Source: an uncultured Anaerolineae bacterium
GTDB lineage: Bacteria; Chloroflexota; Anaerolineae; J036; Brachytrichaceae
NCBI GenBank assembly: GCA_937959265.1
Contig: CALGMA010000008.1
Location: 1 to 64,000 of the forward strand
Reading direction: 5' to 3'
Length of the DNA: 64,000 nt
Numbering within the stretch: position 1 is the first letter of the stretch; each line of letters opens with the position of its first letter. Made by a program: the position numbers and the translations under genes. Of the stretch, positions 9,593-18,239 are shown one piece after another. Below the pieces are notes generated by a model. It was not told the DNA's origin, did not search any database, and saw nothing but the letters and a program-made list of their open reading frames with translations.

Positions 9593-10540
9593 GTGAATGC
9601 GAAAGCTGTTTCGGCGGCGATGGCCTGCGCGCTGCTGATGGCCTGCGCGCCCATGCAAGACGCCAGCCACAAACCGTCACGTCGTCCCGCGCCGCCGGTC
9701 TTCGGCCGGTTCGACCAGACCACCACACGCGACGTTGACGTGGATGCCCTGCCGGTGCTGCCGGAGATTACGCCGACGATGGCGGAGTCGCTGCGGGCGA
9801 TCTACCAGGCCGGCCTGGCCAAGGGCAACAATCCGCGCGTGCTCGCCAAGCTCGGCGACTGTATGACCGAGAACGATCACTTCCTGGCGCCGCTCAGCGC
9901 CGGGCGCTACGAGCTGGGCGACTACGCGGCGCTCAAACCGACGCTCGAACATTTCCTGGGTGTTCCGACGCGGGCCAACGGTGGCCGGTCGTGGGACAAG
10001 GACTCGTTCGCCACCCCGGGCCTGGCTGCGGCCGGCGGCTTCAATGTGGCTGGCCCGCTCGACCCGACGTGGTCAAACCCTGAATGGTGCGCCGCCGACG
10101 AGTCGCCGCTGCAATGCGAGTTTCGCGTCTCCAAGCCGGCCTTCGCCATCGTCATGTTCGGCACCAACGACGTGAATACCACCGACCTGGCGACCTATGA
10201 CTTCTATCTACGCACGATCATCAGCCAAACGCTCGATGCCGGCGCGATCCCGATTTTGAACACTTTTCCCACGCGGCCGGAGAACCCTGTCAAGACTCGG
10301 CAGCTCAACCAGATCGTGGTGAAGGTAGCACAGGACTACGGCGTGCCTCTGGTCAACCTGAACCGCGCGCTGGCCGCGTTGCCCAACCAGGGCGTGAACC
10401 CAGAGGACACGACGCATCTCAGCGTGCCGCCGGACGGGCGCGTGGATATCTTTTCGTCCGAGCACCTGCGCTATGGCTTTACCGTGCGCAACCTGGTGAC
10501 GCTTCAGGCGCTGGAAGCGGTATTGCGTGCGGTCAGGTAG
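9593..10540 (+). CDS. Secreted SGNH-like lipoprotein with Ser-to-Cys nucleophile position
   Basis: A 315-residue protein with a short signal peptide and a lipobox-like LLMACAP (Cys ~18). The mature part is homologous to the C-terminal half of the 10978-12456 protein. SGNH landmarks are present: GDC (88-90, where the family has GDS), GTND (190-193) and DTTH (272-275). The expected nucleophile Ser is therefore Cys, while the block III Asn and the Asp/His pair are kept. It could be an altered esterase or a non-catalytic sugar-binding relative. The GTG start is preceded by TAAAAT with a 7-nt gap and no Shine-Dalgarno. The 3' end overlaps the convergent lipoprotein gene by 8 bp. Confidence 0.75.
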   Translation: MNAKAVSAAMACALLMACAPMQDASHKPSRRPAPPVFGRFDQTTTRDVDVDALPVLPEITPTMAESLRAIYQAGLAKGNNPRVLAKLGDCMTENDHFLAPLSAGRYELGDYAALKPTLEHFLGVPTRANGGRSWDKDSFATPGLAAAGGFNVAGPLDPTWSNPEWCAADESPLQCEFRVSKPAFAIVMFGTNDVNTTDLATYDFYLRTIISQTLDAGAIPILNTFPTRPENPVKTRQLNQIVVKVAQDYGVPLVNLNRALAALPNQGVNPEDTTHLSVPPDGRVDIFSSEHLRYGFTVRNLVTLQALEAVLRAVR

Positions 10541-10940
10541 TACGATACCCGCACATCCGCCACTCGCCACCTTCCTGCATCGCCTTGAACTGACGCTCGG
10601 CCAGGTCGAATTCACGACGCTCGCCATCGTAGTTGGTGATGATTCTACCGGTACAAGTGATGAACGCCGCATTGCCCTCGGTCGCGCTGGTTCGGCAGGC
10701 GAGCGCATCCAGCGTCGGGCTGCGTCCCTGGATCGAGGTCGCTTCCAGGCGCGCGTTCGGCTCCCAAGCTGCGCACGAGAGGGTGATCATGCGCTCCACA
10801 TCGCCCTTCACGCGCGCCTGCAGATACGCTTCGATGCGCTGAGCCGGATCACCGGCGGGCGCGCTGCTGCAGGCGACTAGCATGCTGCCCAGCCCGATGG
10901 CTGCCGCGATCGTTTTACTTATCTTGCGCATGTCGCGCAT
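10533..10940 (-). CDS. Small lipoprotein of unknown function
   Basis: About 135 residues. Signal peptide with lipobox (LGSMLVACSS), then a single compact domain with four further cysteines (SCAAW, LACRT, ITCTG, MCGYR) that may form disulfides. The fold pattern, with AEAYLQARVKGD-like helix first and beta strands later, resembles NTF2/SnoaL-like lipoproteins, but I do not recognise a named family. The ATG at 10940 is chosen because it starts directly before the signal peptide; longer forms would be non-hydrophobic at the N-terminus. It is divergent from the LysM gene with 37 bp between starts and convergent with the SGNH gene. Confidence 0.7.
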   Translation of the reverse strand: MRDMRKISKTIAAAIGLGSMLVACSSAPAGDPAQRIEAYLQARVKGDVERMITLSCAAWEPNARLEATSIQGRSPTLDALACRTSATEGNAAFITCTGRIITNYDGERREFDLAERQFKAMQEGGEWRMCGYRTT

Positions 10941-10977
10941 CGTATCACTGCCGTAGTGGTTCGATACAATTTGCGAG

Positions 10978-12456
10978 ATGCAGCCTCGTCCGCGCGCGCC
11001 GTCACCGGTCATCGCTATGCTTTTCACCCTGCTTGCGTTGACCGGCGCAGCGCTCATCGCGGTCACCCTCAACCGCGCGTCGCCTGCGCCCGCGCCGGCT
11101 GGTGATATCGCGGTGACCATCTACCCGACACAGCCGCTTCCGACGTCCACGCCGGTGCTGCAGATTGCCGAGCCTGCAGAGACGCCGACCGTCGAGCCGA
11201 CGCCCACACCGCGCGTGACGCAATACGTCGTACAACCGAACGATACGCTGTGGGACATCGCCATCCGCTTCGGCTTCGCTACGCTCGATCCGATCATTGC
11301 TGCAAACCCTGGCATCAACCCCGACTTCCTCTCGCTCGGACAGGTCATCAATATCCCGGGCGTGGATTTCGTCCCGCCGCCTCGGCCACAACCGACCGCA
11401 GCGCCGGCTCAGCCGCAGCCGCCTGTGCCCGGTTACTTCGTAATGGGGCAGGTGCTGCCCGACGCCGGCGGGTTGCGCTTGCGCGCCGGCCCGAGTTACG
11501 AGAGCAGCGTCATCACGCGGCTGGGGCCGAACACCGCGCTGAAGATCCTCGGTCAAGTGGCCGGGCAAAGCTGGTTGAAGGTGATCACGCCCAACGGCAC
11601 AGAGGGCTATGTGGACGCGCGCTATGTGAGCATCGGCGGCGCGACGGTGCTGCCGACCTCGCCGGCTCTGGGAGCGCCGTCGGCTCCTGTGGTCGCTGCC
11701 GGCCCGCTCGAATATCCGTATCTCTCCGACATCTCGCCGCGCGTGTATCAGATCTTCCAGCTCGGTCAGGCACGCGGCAACCGCGCCAACGCCTTCTCGG
11801 TGATCGGCGACAGCAACTCGCAGCATCCGGCCTTCCTCAAGCCGTTCGATTGGGGCAACTACAACCTGGGCAGCTACACTTACTTACAGCCGACGGTGGA
11901 CTTCTTTCGCGGCTCGTTCGCCAATGACAGCCCGGCGGCAGCCGGCGGCTTCAACACGGCCAAGGTGCTCGATCCCGCGCATGCGCCGGCCTATTGCAAC
12001 GGCCAGTCGCCGCTGGAATGCGAATACAACCGAACCCGCCCCAGCGTCGCGCTCATCCTGCTCGGCACCGGCGACCAGCACACCTGGCAGGGCTTCGAGA
12101 GCAATTACCGCCGCATCATCGAGATTTCGATCAATATGGGGGTGATCCCGGTGCTGATCACCAAAGCCGACGACCTGGAATCGCGCGACAACAGTGCGCC
12201 CTATGGCTACATCAACGGCAAGATTGCTCAGTTGGCAAGCGAATACCAGGTTCCGCTGCTGAACTTGCGCCAGGTGGTGCAACGTTTGCCCAACGGCGGC
12301 ACCACCGGCGACGGCTTTCACTATAACTACCCCGGCGACAACCGCAGCGCGTGGTTCACGCCGGACTATCTGCAATACGGCTACAACCAGCGCAATTTGA
12401 CTGCGCTGCAAGTGTTGGACGTGCTGCGCCGAAAGGTGATCCAGCCAGGACAATAG
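10978..12456 (+). CDS. Secreted LysM-SH3b-SGNH-like protein
   Basis: A 492-residue exported protein: signal anchor (~10-32), Pro/Thr-rich spacer, LysM domain (~81-128, YVVQPNDTLWDIAIRFGF), Pro-rich linker, SH3b domain (~155-218, GLRLRAGPSYESSVITRLG) and a C-terminal SGNH-like domain (~250-488). GDS (277-279) and DGFH (445-448) are present, but block III reads GTGD (363-366) instead of GTND. LysM and SH3b modules point to peptidoglycan or wall-polymer binding, so a surface hydrolase or sensor is plausible. TACAAT lies 7 nt before the ATG with no Shine-Dalgarno. It is paralogous to the 9593-10540 product. Confidence 0.85.
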   Translation: MQPRPRAPSPVIAMLFTLLALTGAALIAVTLNRASPAPAPAGDIAVTIYPTQPLPTSTPVLQIAEPAETPTVEPTPTPRVTQYVVQPNDTLWDIAIRFGFATLDPIIAANPGINPDFLSLGQVINIPGVDFVPPPRPQPTAAPAQPQPPVPGYFVMGQVLPDAGGLRLRAGPSYESSVITRLGPNTALKILGQVAGQSWLKVITPNGTEGYVDARYVSIGGATVLPTSPALGAPSAPVVAAGPLEYPYLSDISPRVYQIFQLGQARGNRANAFSVIGDSNSQHPAFLKPFDWGNYNLGSYTYLQPTVDFFRGSFANDSPAAAGGFNTAKVLDPAHAPAYCNGQSPLECEYNRTRPSVALILLGTGDQHTWQGFESNYRRIIEISINMGVIPVLITKADDLESRDNSAPYGYINGKIAQLASEYQVPLLNLRQVVQRLPNGGTTGDGFHYNYPGDNRSAWFTPDYLQYGYNQRNLTALQVLDVLRRKVIQPGQ

Positions 12457-12561
12457 CGCAACTCAGTCTGGCACATTGGCGCTTGCCCCCGCTGCTTCGT
12501 CGGCGTGTGCTCAAACCGCCTGGTGAGACAGAGAGGAAGTCGCAGGTTTCGGGATGGCCGG

Positions 12562-13794
12562 TTAGTGCGCTACACGCACGCGCAGCGACTTCAGCCCGTG
12601 GAAGTGATAGGCATTGCGGTACTCCGGCTGCTCCAGCAATTCCAGACGCGGGACCCGCTTGGCCAGCGTGCTTAGCGCCACGTCCAGTTCGAGCCGGGCC
12701 AGCGGCGCGCCCACGCAGAAGTGGATGCCGCCGCCGAACGAGACGTGTGGATTGTCGGCCCGCGTAATGTCCAGCGTATTGGGATTCGCAAAGCGTCGCG
12801 GGTCGCGGTTGGCGGCGCCGAGCAAGAGCGCAATCGTGTCACCGAATTTGAAGCTGTGCCCGTTCCAACTCAAGTCGTCCAACACCCAGCGCGTGAACAG
12901 ATGCAGCGGCGTGTCGAAGCGCATCAACTCTTCGGCGGCGAGCCGGCTCAGCGACGGATCGGCGACGAGCCTTTCCCACTGGTCGCGGTGCATCAGCAAG
13001 GCGAATACGCCGTTGCCGATCACGTTCACCGTGGCTTCATGGCCGGCGTTCAGCAGTTGCATACAACCGGAGATCAGCTCATGTTCGGTCAGCCGACTCC
13101 CCTGATCCTCGGCCTCGATCAGCCGAGTGATCAGATCGTCGGTCGGTTTGCGGCGACGCTCCTGCACCAGCTCGCTCAGGTAGGCGTAGAACTCTTGCGT
13201 CGCCTGTACCGCTCTGCGTTCCTGTTCGGCGGTTCGGCCCAGCTCGTACATCGCGACCATCGCGTGCGACCAGCTCAGCAGATGGTCGCTCATCTCGACC
13301 GGCACACCCAGCATGTTGGCAATGGTGACGACGGGGATCGGTGTGGCATAGGCCGGCAGCAGGTCCACTTCTTCCTGGGTGAGCATCGCATCAACCAACT
13401 GATCGCACAGCACTTGAATGCGTGGGCGCAAGCTCTCGATTTGTCGTGCCATGAAGGCTTTCTGCACCAATCCGCGCAGCCGGGTGTGTTCGGGCGGCTC
13501 CATTTGGATCATGGTCGCGTTGTCCACGTCATAGAACGGTCGGAGCGCCTCCGGGATGGGCGGCCAGCCGAGCTCCTCGCGTGTGCGCAGGTGCGTGATC
13601 TGCCGACCGAAGCGCCGGTCGCGCAGCAGGGCGTTCACGTCCTCCCAGTTCGCAAAGCACCACAGGTCGAAGTCTTCCCAGTAGAACGGCTGCGGCAGTT
13701 GCCGCATGGTGTCGTAGTAGGGGTAGGGATTGTTGTAGAAATGCGGATCGCGCGGATTCAACCGGATGCTTCCGTCTTGCATGGTCAGGTGCAT
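12562..13794 (-). CDS. Cytochrome P450
   Basis: Soluble bacterial P450 of about 410 residues. The I-helix oxygen-activation motif appears as LLNAGHEAT, the K-helix ExxR as EELMRFDTP, and the heme-thiolate loop as FGGGIHFCVGAPLARLE with Cys near residue 358. Length and motifs are standard. No ferredoxin or reductase lies nearby, so the electron donor and substrate are unknown. I prefer the ATG at 13794. A TATACT hexamer lies 10 nt upstream of it and would fall inside the coding sequence if the longer start at 13827 were used. Confidence 0.92.
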   Translation of the reverse strand: MHLTMQDGSIRLNPRDPHFYNNPYPYYDTMRQLPQPFYWEDFDLWCFANWEDVNALLRDRRFGRQITHLRTREELGWPPIPEALRPFYDVDNATMIQMEPPEHTRLRGLVQKAFMARQIESLRPRIQVLCDQLVDAMLTQEEVDLLPAYATPIPVVTIANMLGVPVEMSDHLLSWSHAMVAMYELGRTAEQERRAVQATQEFYAYLSELVQERRRKPTDDLITRLIEAEDQGSRLTEHELISGCMQLLNAGHEATVNVIGNGVFALLMHRDQWERLVADPSLSRLAAEELMRFDTPLHLFTRWVLDDLSWNGHSFKFGDTIALLLGAANRDPRRFANPNTLDITRADNPHVSFGGGIHFCVGAPLARLELDVALSTLAKRVPRLELLEQPEYRNAYHFHGLKSLRVRVAH

Positions 13795-13972
13795 CACGCC
13801 TACCAGTATATGGAATCGGCGCGCCATGACAACGCGCGGAGCAGCGCTAACGTTTCGACTATTCGGATGTAATAGAATCTTAAAGAGCTGTGCCAGGACG
13901 CATCAGCGATCGTGTGCGGCAGACACGTGCCGCACAATTGAGATTCGATGTAAGCGATTCGGAGGGTGATCC

Positions 13973-15310
13973 ATGACGATCTTCGACCCGTTGCGCCCGT
14001 CTTCGGCATCGCCGGCGACGAACGGCGCCGAGTTGCCCACACTGCTGCAGGGTCGGGCAACCGAAAAGAGAGAGAGCGCGTATGCAACGGCGCTTGCCCA
14101 GTTCGATCGCGCTGCCCAAATCCTCAACCTGGATCCCGGGCTGGCCGACACGCTGCGTTCCTGCAAGCGCGAACTCACTGTCAACTTTCCTGTGAAGATG
14201 GACAACGGCGAAGTCCGCCGCTTTACGGGCTATCGCGTCCACCACAACACAGCGCGCGGACCGACGAAAGGCGGCATCCGCTACGCGCCGACCGTTGACC
14301 TGGACGAGGTGCGTGCGCTGGCTATGTGGATGACGTGGAAGTGCGCCATTGTGAACATTCCGTATGGCGGCGCGAAGGGCGGTGTGGTGTGCAATCCGAA
14401 AGAGCTCTCGCCGCGTGAGTTGGAGGGATTGACGCGCCGTTACGCTACCGAGATCTCCCCATTCATCAGCCCGGAAGGCGATATTCCCGCGCCGGACATG
14501 GGCACGAACCCGCAGATCATGGCCTGGATCATGGACACCTATTCCATGCACCGTGGCTACTCCGTGCCAGCCATCGTCACCGGCAAGCCGATTAACATCG
14601 GCGGCTCGGCCGGGCGTTTCGAGGCGACCGGCCGGGGCATCATGTTCACCGTGCGCGAAGCGTACCGCACCTTCGGATGGGACTTCGACGGCATCAGCGT
14701 AGTAGTGCAGGGCTTTGGTAACGTTGGCTCGATTACGGCGCAGACGGCGCACGAAATGGGGTGCAGGGTGATCGCGGTGAGCGACGTCGAGGGCGGCATC
14801 TACAACCCCAGGGGCATAGATATCCCTCGCCTGCGCCGCTATATGCGCGAACATTCGACCGTGCAGGGGTTCGACGGCGCCGATAAGATCACCAACGCCG
14901 AACTGCTCGAGCTACCTTGTGATGTGCTGGTGCCGGCAGCCATGGAAAACCAAATCACGCATGCAAACGCCGGCAGGATCAAAGCCCGCATCGTGGCTGA
15001 AGGTGCGAATGGTCCGACCACGCCCGAAGCTGACGAAATTCTGATGGCTAACAACGTGCTCGTCATCCCCGACATCTTGTGCAACGCCGGCGGCGTCGTC
15101 GTCAGTTACTTCGAGTGGGTGCAAAGCCTGCAACAATTGTTCTGGGAAGAAGACGACGTCACCCATCGCCTGGAGCGCATCATGGTGCGCAGCTTCCACG
15201 ACGTGTACGAGCAGTCCATCCGCATGAACCTGGACCTGCGCACGAGCGCGCTGGTGCTCGGTATCGGCCGGGTGGCCGAGGCAACGCAGACGCGCGGGTT
15301 GTATCCGTAG
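13973..15310 (+). CDS. gdhA: Glutamate dehydrogenase (Glu/Leu/Phe/Val dehydrogenase family)
   Basis: A 445-residue NAD(P)-dependent amino acid dehydrogenase interconverting glutamate and 2-oxoglutarate plus ammonia. The substrate domain carries [19 protein letters not shown] and the active-site segment IPYGGAKGG. The Rossmann domain has QGFGNVGS. The late segments [13 protein letters not shown] and [13 protein letters not shown] are characteristic of glutamate dehydrogenases of the roughly 420-450-residue hexameric class. The ATG is preceded by GGAGG at good spacing. Coenzyme preference cannot be assigned reliably. The 178 bp to the divergent P450 start shows nothing further I can support. 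Confidence 0.92.
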   Translation: MTIFDPLRPSSASPATNGAELPTLLQGRATEKRESAYATALAQFDRAAQILNLDPGLADTLRSCKRELTVNFPVKMDNGEVRRFTGYRVHHNTARGPTKGGIRYAPTVDLDEVRALAMWMTWKCAIVNIPYGGAKGGVVCNPKELSPRELEGLTRRYATEISPFISPEGDIPAPDMGTNPQIMAWIMDTYSMHRGYSVPAIVTGKPINIGGSAGRFEATGRGIMFTVREAYRTFGWDFDGISVVVQGFGNVGSITAQTAHEMGCRVIAVSDVEGGIYNPRGIDIPRLRRYMREHSTVQGFDGADKITNAELLELPCDVLVPAAMENQITHANAGRIKARIVAEGANGPTTPEADEILMANNVLVIPDILCNAGGVVVSYFEWVQSLQQLFWEEDDVTHRLERIMVRSFHDVYEQSIRMNLDLRTSALVLGIGRVAEATQTRGLYP

Positions 15311-15360
15311 CGTGCGGAGTTGGGACGCGGCTGGCCGGGCGCAGTCAGCCACGTCCTACC

Positions 15361-15389
15361 TTGAACTGTTGGGCGCACCTGGCTATAAT
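15361..15389 (+). promoter_or_regulatory. Sigma70-type promoter of the infC-rpmI-rplT operon
   Basis: TTGAAC (15361-15366) and a perfect TATAAT (15384-15389) are separated by 17 nt. The predicted start near 15396 gives a short infC leader. A 5-bp hairpin (15418-15422 with 15426-15430) immediately precedes GGAGG at 15431-15435. Confidence 0.8.
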
Positions 15390-15468
15390 TTAGATTCGTC
15401 CGATTGAAAAGTTCAGTCCCGCTTGGCGGGGGAGGAATGAGAGTATCGCGCAGCAAAGATCGAATCGA

Positions 15469-16269
15469 GTGCCGCCGCAGCAGACCTTTCGAATCAATAA
15501 CCAAATCCGTGTGCCGCAGGTGCGCGTCATTATGCCGGACGGTACGAACAAGGGCATCTTGGACACGCGCGACGCGCTAGAACTAGCGCGGAATATGCGC
15601 ATGGATCTGATTGAAGTCGCGCCGAACGCCGACCCACCAGTATGTCGCATCATAGACTACGGGCGCTTCATATACGAAAGGGACAAGAAGGATCGCGCAG
15701 CGAAGAAAAGCCAGAAGACGATTGAGGTGAAAGGAGTGCAGTTGCGCCCCAAGACGACCGAACATCATCTGGCGTTCAAGATTCGAGCGGCGCGGCGCTT
15801 CCTCGAAGCGGGCAACAAAGTCAAGCTCAATCTGCGGTTCCGCGGTCGTGAAGTCGCTCACCAGCACGTGGCGCTCAAACTGATAGATCGGTTTGTGCAG
15901 GAGCTGTCGGACATCGGCGTCGTGGAAGTCGCGCCGAATCTCGAAGGTAAGGCGCTGATCGCCATCATTGCGCCGACGCCGGCGACGCTCGCGGCGGCGC
16001 ATCTGAAGTCGACGCAACAGCGCATTGAGGCTGAGCGCGCTGCCGATCGCGCTGCGGGTTACAACGAAGAAGAGGAAGAGATCGAAGAAGTCGAGGATGC
16101 CGAGGGCGTCGAATCGGAAGAAGAGGCGTTGAGCGAGCGCGCGCCCGAGTTGGTCGCGGTCGCACATGCCAAGGTGCAGAGCAAAGAGCAGGAGGCGGAG
16201 CTACGCCGACGCCAGAATCGCGAGAAGCTGGCACAAAAACGGGCCAACGAGCAATTTGGGTTGCCATAG
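15469..16269 (+). CDS. infC: Translation initiation factor IF-3 with long C-terminal extension
   Basis: IF-3 binds the 30S subunit, prevents premature 50S joining and proofreads the start codon. The N-domain begins FRINNQIRVPQVRVI and contains VAPNADPPVCRIIDYG. The C-domain follows, with QLRPKTTEHHLAFKIRAARR and LRFRGREVAHQHV. The core ends near residue 175; a strongly acidic Glu-rich stretch (~195-220) and a basic tail extend it to 266 residues. The GTG at 15469 has no Shine-Dalgarno. An in-frame ATC at 15445 lies 9 nt after GGAGG and could be the true start, adding eight residues. Non-standard start codons are known for infC. First gene of the ribosomal operon. Confidence 0.93.
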   Translation: MPPQQTFRINNQIRVPQVRVIMPDGTNKGILDTRDALELARNMRMDLIEVAPNADPPVCRIIDYGRFIYERDKKDRAAKKSQKTIEVKGVQLRPKTTEHHLAFKIRAARRFLEAGNKVKLNLRFRGREVAHQHVALKLIDRFVQELSDIGVVEVAPNLEGKALIAIIAPTPATLAAAHLKSTQQRIEAERAADRAAGYNEEEEEIEEVEDAEGVESEEEALSERAPELVAVAHAKVQSKEQEAELRRRQNREKLAQKRANEQFGLP

Positions 16270-16308
16270 GTTCGCAAACTGATCCAGCATTCATAGGTCA
16301 ATGCGATG

Positions 16309-16338
16309 TTTCGCCGCAGCCGGAAGACTGCGGCGAAA
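16309..16338 (+). promoter_or_regulatory. Stable hairpin in the infC-rpmI gap
   Basis: Perfect 11-bp stem (16309-16319 with 16328-16338, loop 8 nt) lies 27 nt before the rpmI start and is not followed by a T-run. It could attenuate or process the message, or take part in L20 autoregulation, which in other bacteria acts on an mRNA structure near rpmI. Confidence 0.5.
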
Positions 16339-16365
16339 TTGTGAAGGTAGGCCGAGGAATACATC

Positions 16366-16575
16366 ATGGGCAAGATCAAGACGCACAAGTCCACGTCCAA
16401 GCGCTTCAAGGTGACGGGGAGTGGCAAGCTGATGCGCACCCGGCAGGGAAAGAGCCACTTCCGGCGCAAGAAGCCGGCGCGCGTGAAGGCGCTTTTCGTT
16501 GAGATGACCGAGGTGGAAGGCAAGGGCATCCAGAAGCGCATTCATAAGCTCGCCCCGTATCTGAAGAACAAGTAA
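16366..16575 (+). CDS. rpmI: 50S ribosomal protein L35
   Basis: A 69-residue very basic protein with the L35 pattern: KIKTHKSTSKRFKVTGSGKL at the N-terminus and RRKKPARVKALF later. It is a large-subunit structural protein. The start follows a GAGG ribosome-binding site. It lies between infC and rplT in the conserved bacterial order, with 38 bp to rplT. Confidence 0.96.
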   Translation: MGKIKTHKSTSKRFKVTGSGKLMRTRQGKSHFRRKKPARVKALFVEMTEVEGKGIQKRIHKLAPYLKNK

Positions 16576-16613
16576 AGAAGCAAAACACAGCAGAGTAAAG
16601 GAGTAGCAGGGAA

Positions 16614-16961
16614 ATGGCTAGAGTAAAGGGCGGCGTGAAGACACGCCGACGCCACAACCGCGTGCTTGCTGCGACCAAAGGCCAGTTCGGCGCGCGGCAC
16701 AAGCATTTTCGCAAGGCCAACGAGGCGCGCCTGCACGCGATGGCCTATGCCACTCGCGACCGGCGTAATCACCGCCGCGAGTTGCGCAGCCTGTGGATCA
16801 CACGCATCAATGCTGCAGCGCGCCTGAACGGCACGACCTACAGCAAGCTCATCCAGGCGTTAAAAGCAGCCGATGTTCAGCTCGATCGCAAGATCCTGGC
16901 CGATTTGGCAGTGCGCGATGCCGATGCGTTCGCTGCGGTCGTCAAAGCCGCGCAGGCCTGA
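16614..16961 (+). CDS. rplT: 50S ribosomal protein L20
   Basis: A 115-residue primary 23S rRNA-binding protein needed early in 50S assembly. Signature segments include [40 protein letters not shown] and [12 protein letters not shown]. Preceded by AAAGGAG. In several bacteria L20 represses its own operon by binding leader or intercistronic mRNA; the hairpin at 16309-16338 is a candidate site here. Followed by a strong terminator. Confidence 0.97.
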   Translation: MARVKGGVKTRRRHNRVLAATKGQFGARHKHFRKANEARLHAMAYATRDRRNHRRELRSLWITRINAAARLNGTTYSKLIQALKAADVQLDRKILADLAVRDADAFAAVVKAAQA

Positions 16962-16990
16962 GCTTGCGCTGAGATCGCAACGCTGGCATA

Positions 16991-17026
16991 AAGCCCGGCG
17001 CTTCAATCGGGGAGCGCCGGGCTTTT
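16991..17026 (+). terminator. Rho-independent terminator after rplT
   Basis: Perfect 12-bp stem (16991-17002 with 17013-17024), loop 10 nt, ending in TTTT at 17023-17026. It separates the ribosomal operon from gmhB. Confidence 0.85.
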
Positions 17027-17078
17027 CGTTGCAGTTTGCCCTGCCGGCCTCGACTATCGGGCGGAGGGTAAATACTTC

Positions 17079-17633
17079 ATGCGACCTGCTATCTTCCTCG
17101 ACCGCGACGGCGTGATTGTTGAGAATCGCGAAGCCTACATTCGATCTTGGGCCGACGTCAGCTTCATCCCTGCTGCCCTGGAAGCATTGCGCGCGTTGGC
17201 ACGCTCGGACTGGGCGATCATTATCGCGACCAACCAGGCTGCGGTGGGCAAAGGGATCATCACGCTCGAACTTGCGCACCAGATCAACCAGCGCATCATT
17301 GCCGAAGTCGTTCGCTGTGGCGGACGCATTGACGCGGCTTATCTTTGCCCGCACCGGCCAGACGAGCATTGCGATTGCCGCAAGCCCAAACCCGGCATGC
17401 TGCTGCGCGCTGCTTACGATCTCGGCCTCGATCTGTCGCGGTCAGTGATGATCGGCGATGCAATTACTGATATGCAGGCGGCACGCGCTGCCAGTGTGCG
17501 CGGCATTTTGGTCACGACTGGCCGTGGCTTGTCTGAGTGGCGCGCGTTTGCCGATGCGCCATGGTTCGACGTGGCGGACGACCTGGCCTGCGCCATCGAG
17601 TCGCTGGCGCCGCTTGAGAGGGTAGCCCGATGA
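17079..17633 (+). CDS. gmhB: D-glycero-manno-heptose-1,7-bisphosphate 7-phosphatase-like HAD phosphatase
   Basis: A 184-residue HAD-IIIA phosphatase. Motif I is FLDRDGVIVE (Asp 8 and Asp 10), motif II IIATNQAAVGKG, the zinc-loop-like CPHRPDEHCDCRKPKPGM follows, and the last motif is MIGDAITDMQAA. These features match GmhB, which removes a phosphate from heptose bisphosphate. It overlaps the next gene, a GmhA-like isomerase, by 4 bp (ATGA), which strengthens the heptose assignment. GGAGGG lies about 10 nt before the ATG. LPS need not be present; the sugar may decorate surface glycans or S-layer protein. Confidence 0.88.
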   Translation: MRPAIFLDRDGVIVENREAYIRSWADVSFIPAALEALRALARSDWAIIIATNQAAVGKGIITLELAHQINQRIIAEVVRCGGRIDAAYLCPHRPDEHCDCRKPKPGMLLRAAYDLGLDLSRSVMIGDAITDMQAARAASVRGILVTTGRGLSEWRAFADAPWFDVADDLACAIESLAPLERVAR

Positions 17634-18214
17634 CCTTGCACACTTTTATCAACGATTACAGGACGACCTTCAGCGCAACGCTGGACGCAATCGCGCCGGA
17701 GCAAATCGAAGCTGCAGCAGAGCAAGTGCGTCTGGCCTTCGAAGAAGGAAGACAGATCTTCATCGCCGGCAACGGTGGCAGCGCGGCGACTGCGTCGCAT
17801 ATGGCATGTGACCTGGCCAAGACCACGCTGGGTAAGGGTGCGCATTTGCCCGCCCGGCGCATCCGCGCGATCGCGTTGACCGATAACGTCCCGCTGCTCT
17901 CCGCCTGGGGCAACGACGCAGGTTACGCATGTGTGTTCGCCGAACAACTGCGCAACCTGGCCAACCCCGGCGATTTGCTTGTGGTGATCTCGGCCAGCGG
18001 CAACTCGTCAAACATCATCCAGGCCGTTCAGGCGGCGCAAGAGTTGGGCTTGCGTACCCTGGCGCTGCTCGGGTTCGAGGGCGGGGCGGTGCGCCCGATG
18101 GTGGATCACAGCATCGTCGTTCACAGCTCGCACTACGGCCACATCGAGGACGCGCACAGCATGCTGAGCCACCTCATCACCGACTACCTCAAACGATTTG
18201 TGCAGGCAAGTTGA
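17630..18214 (+). CDS. gmhA: Phosphoheptose isomerase-like SIS-domain protein
   Basis: A 194-residue single SIS-domain isomerase, the usual size of GmhA (sedoheptulose-7-phosphate isomerase). Motifs: FIAGNGGSAATASHMACDL, ALTDNVPLLSAWGND, LVVISASGNSSNII and a C-terminal HIEDAHSMLSHLI with the conserved Glu/His. Translationally coupled to gmhB by a 4-bp overlap. A DnaA-initiator-associating DiaA-type paralogue is possible from sequence alone but less likely beside gmhB. Confidence 0.85.
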   Translation: MTLHTFINDYRTTFSATLDAIAPEQIEAAAEQVRLAFEEGRQIFIAGNGGSAATASHMACDLAKTTLGKGAHLPARRIRAIALTDNVPLLSAWGNDAGYACVFAEQLRNLANPGDLLVVISASGNSSNIIQAVQAAQELGLRTLALLGFEGGAVRPMVDHSIVVHSSHYGHIEDAHSMLSHLITDYLKRFVQAS

Positions 18215-18239
18215 CCGGCGGCGCGTATGATAGGCGGAT

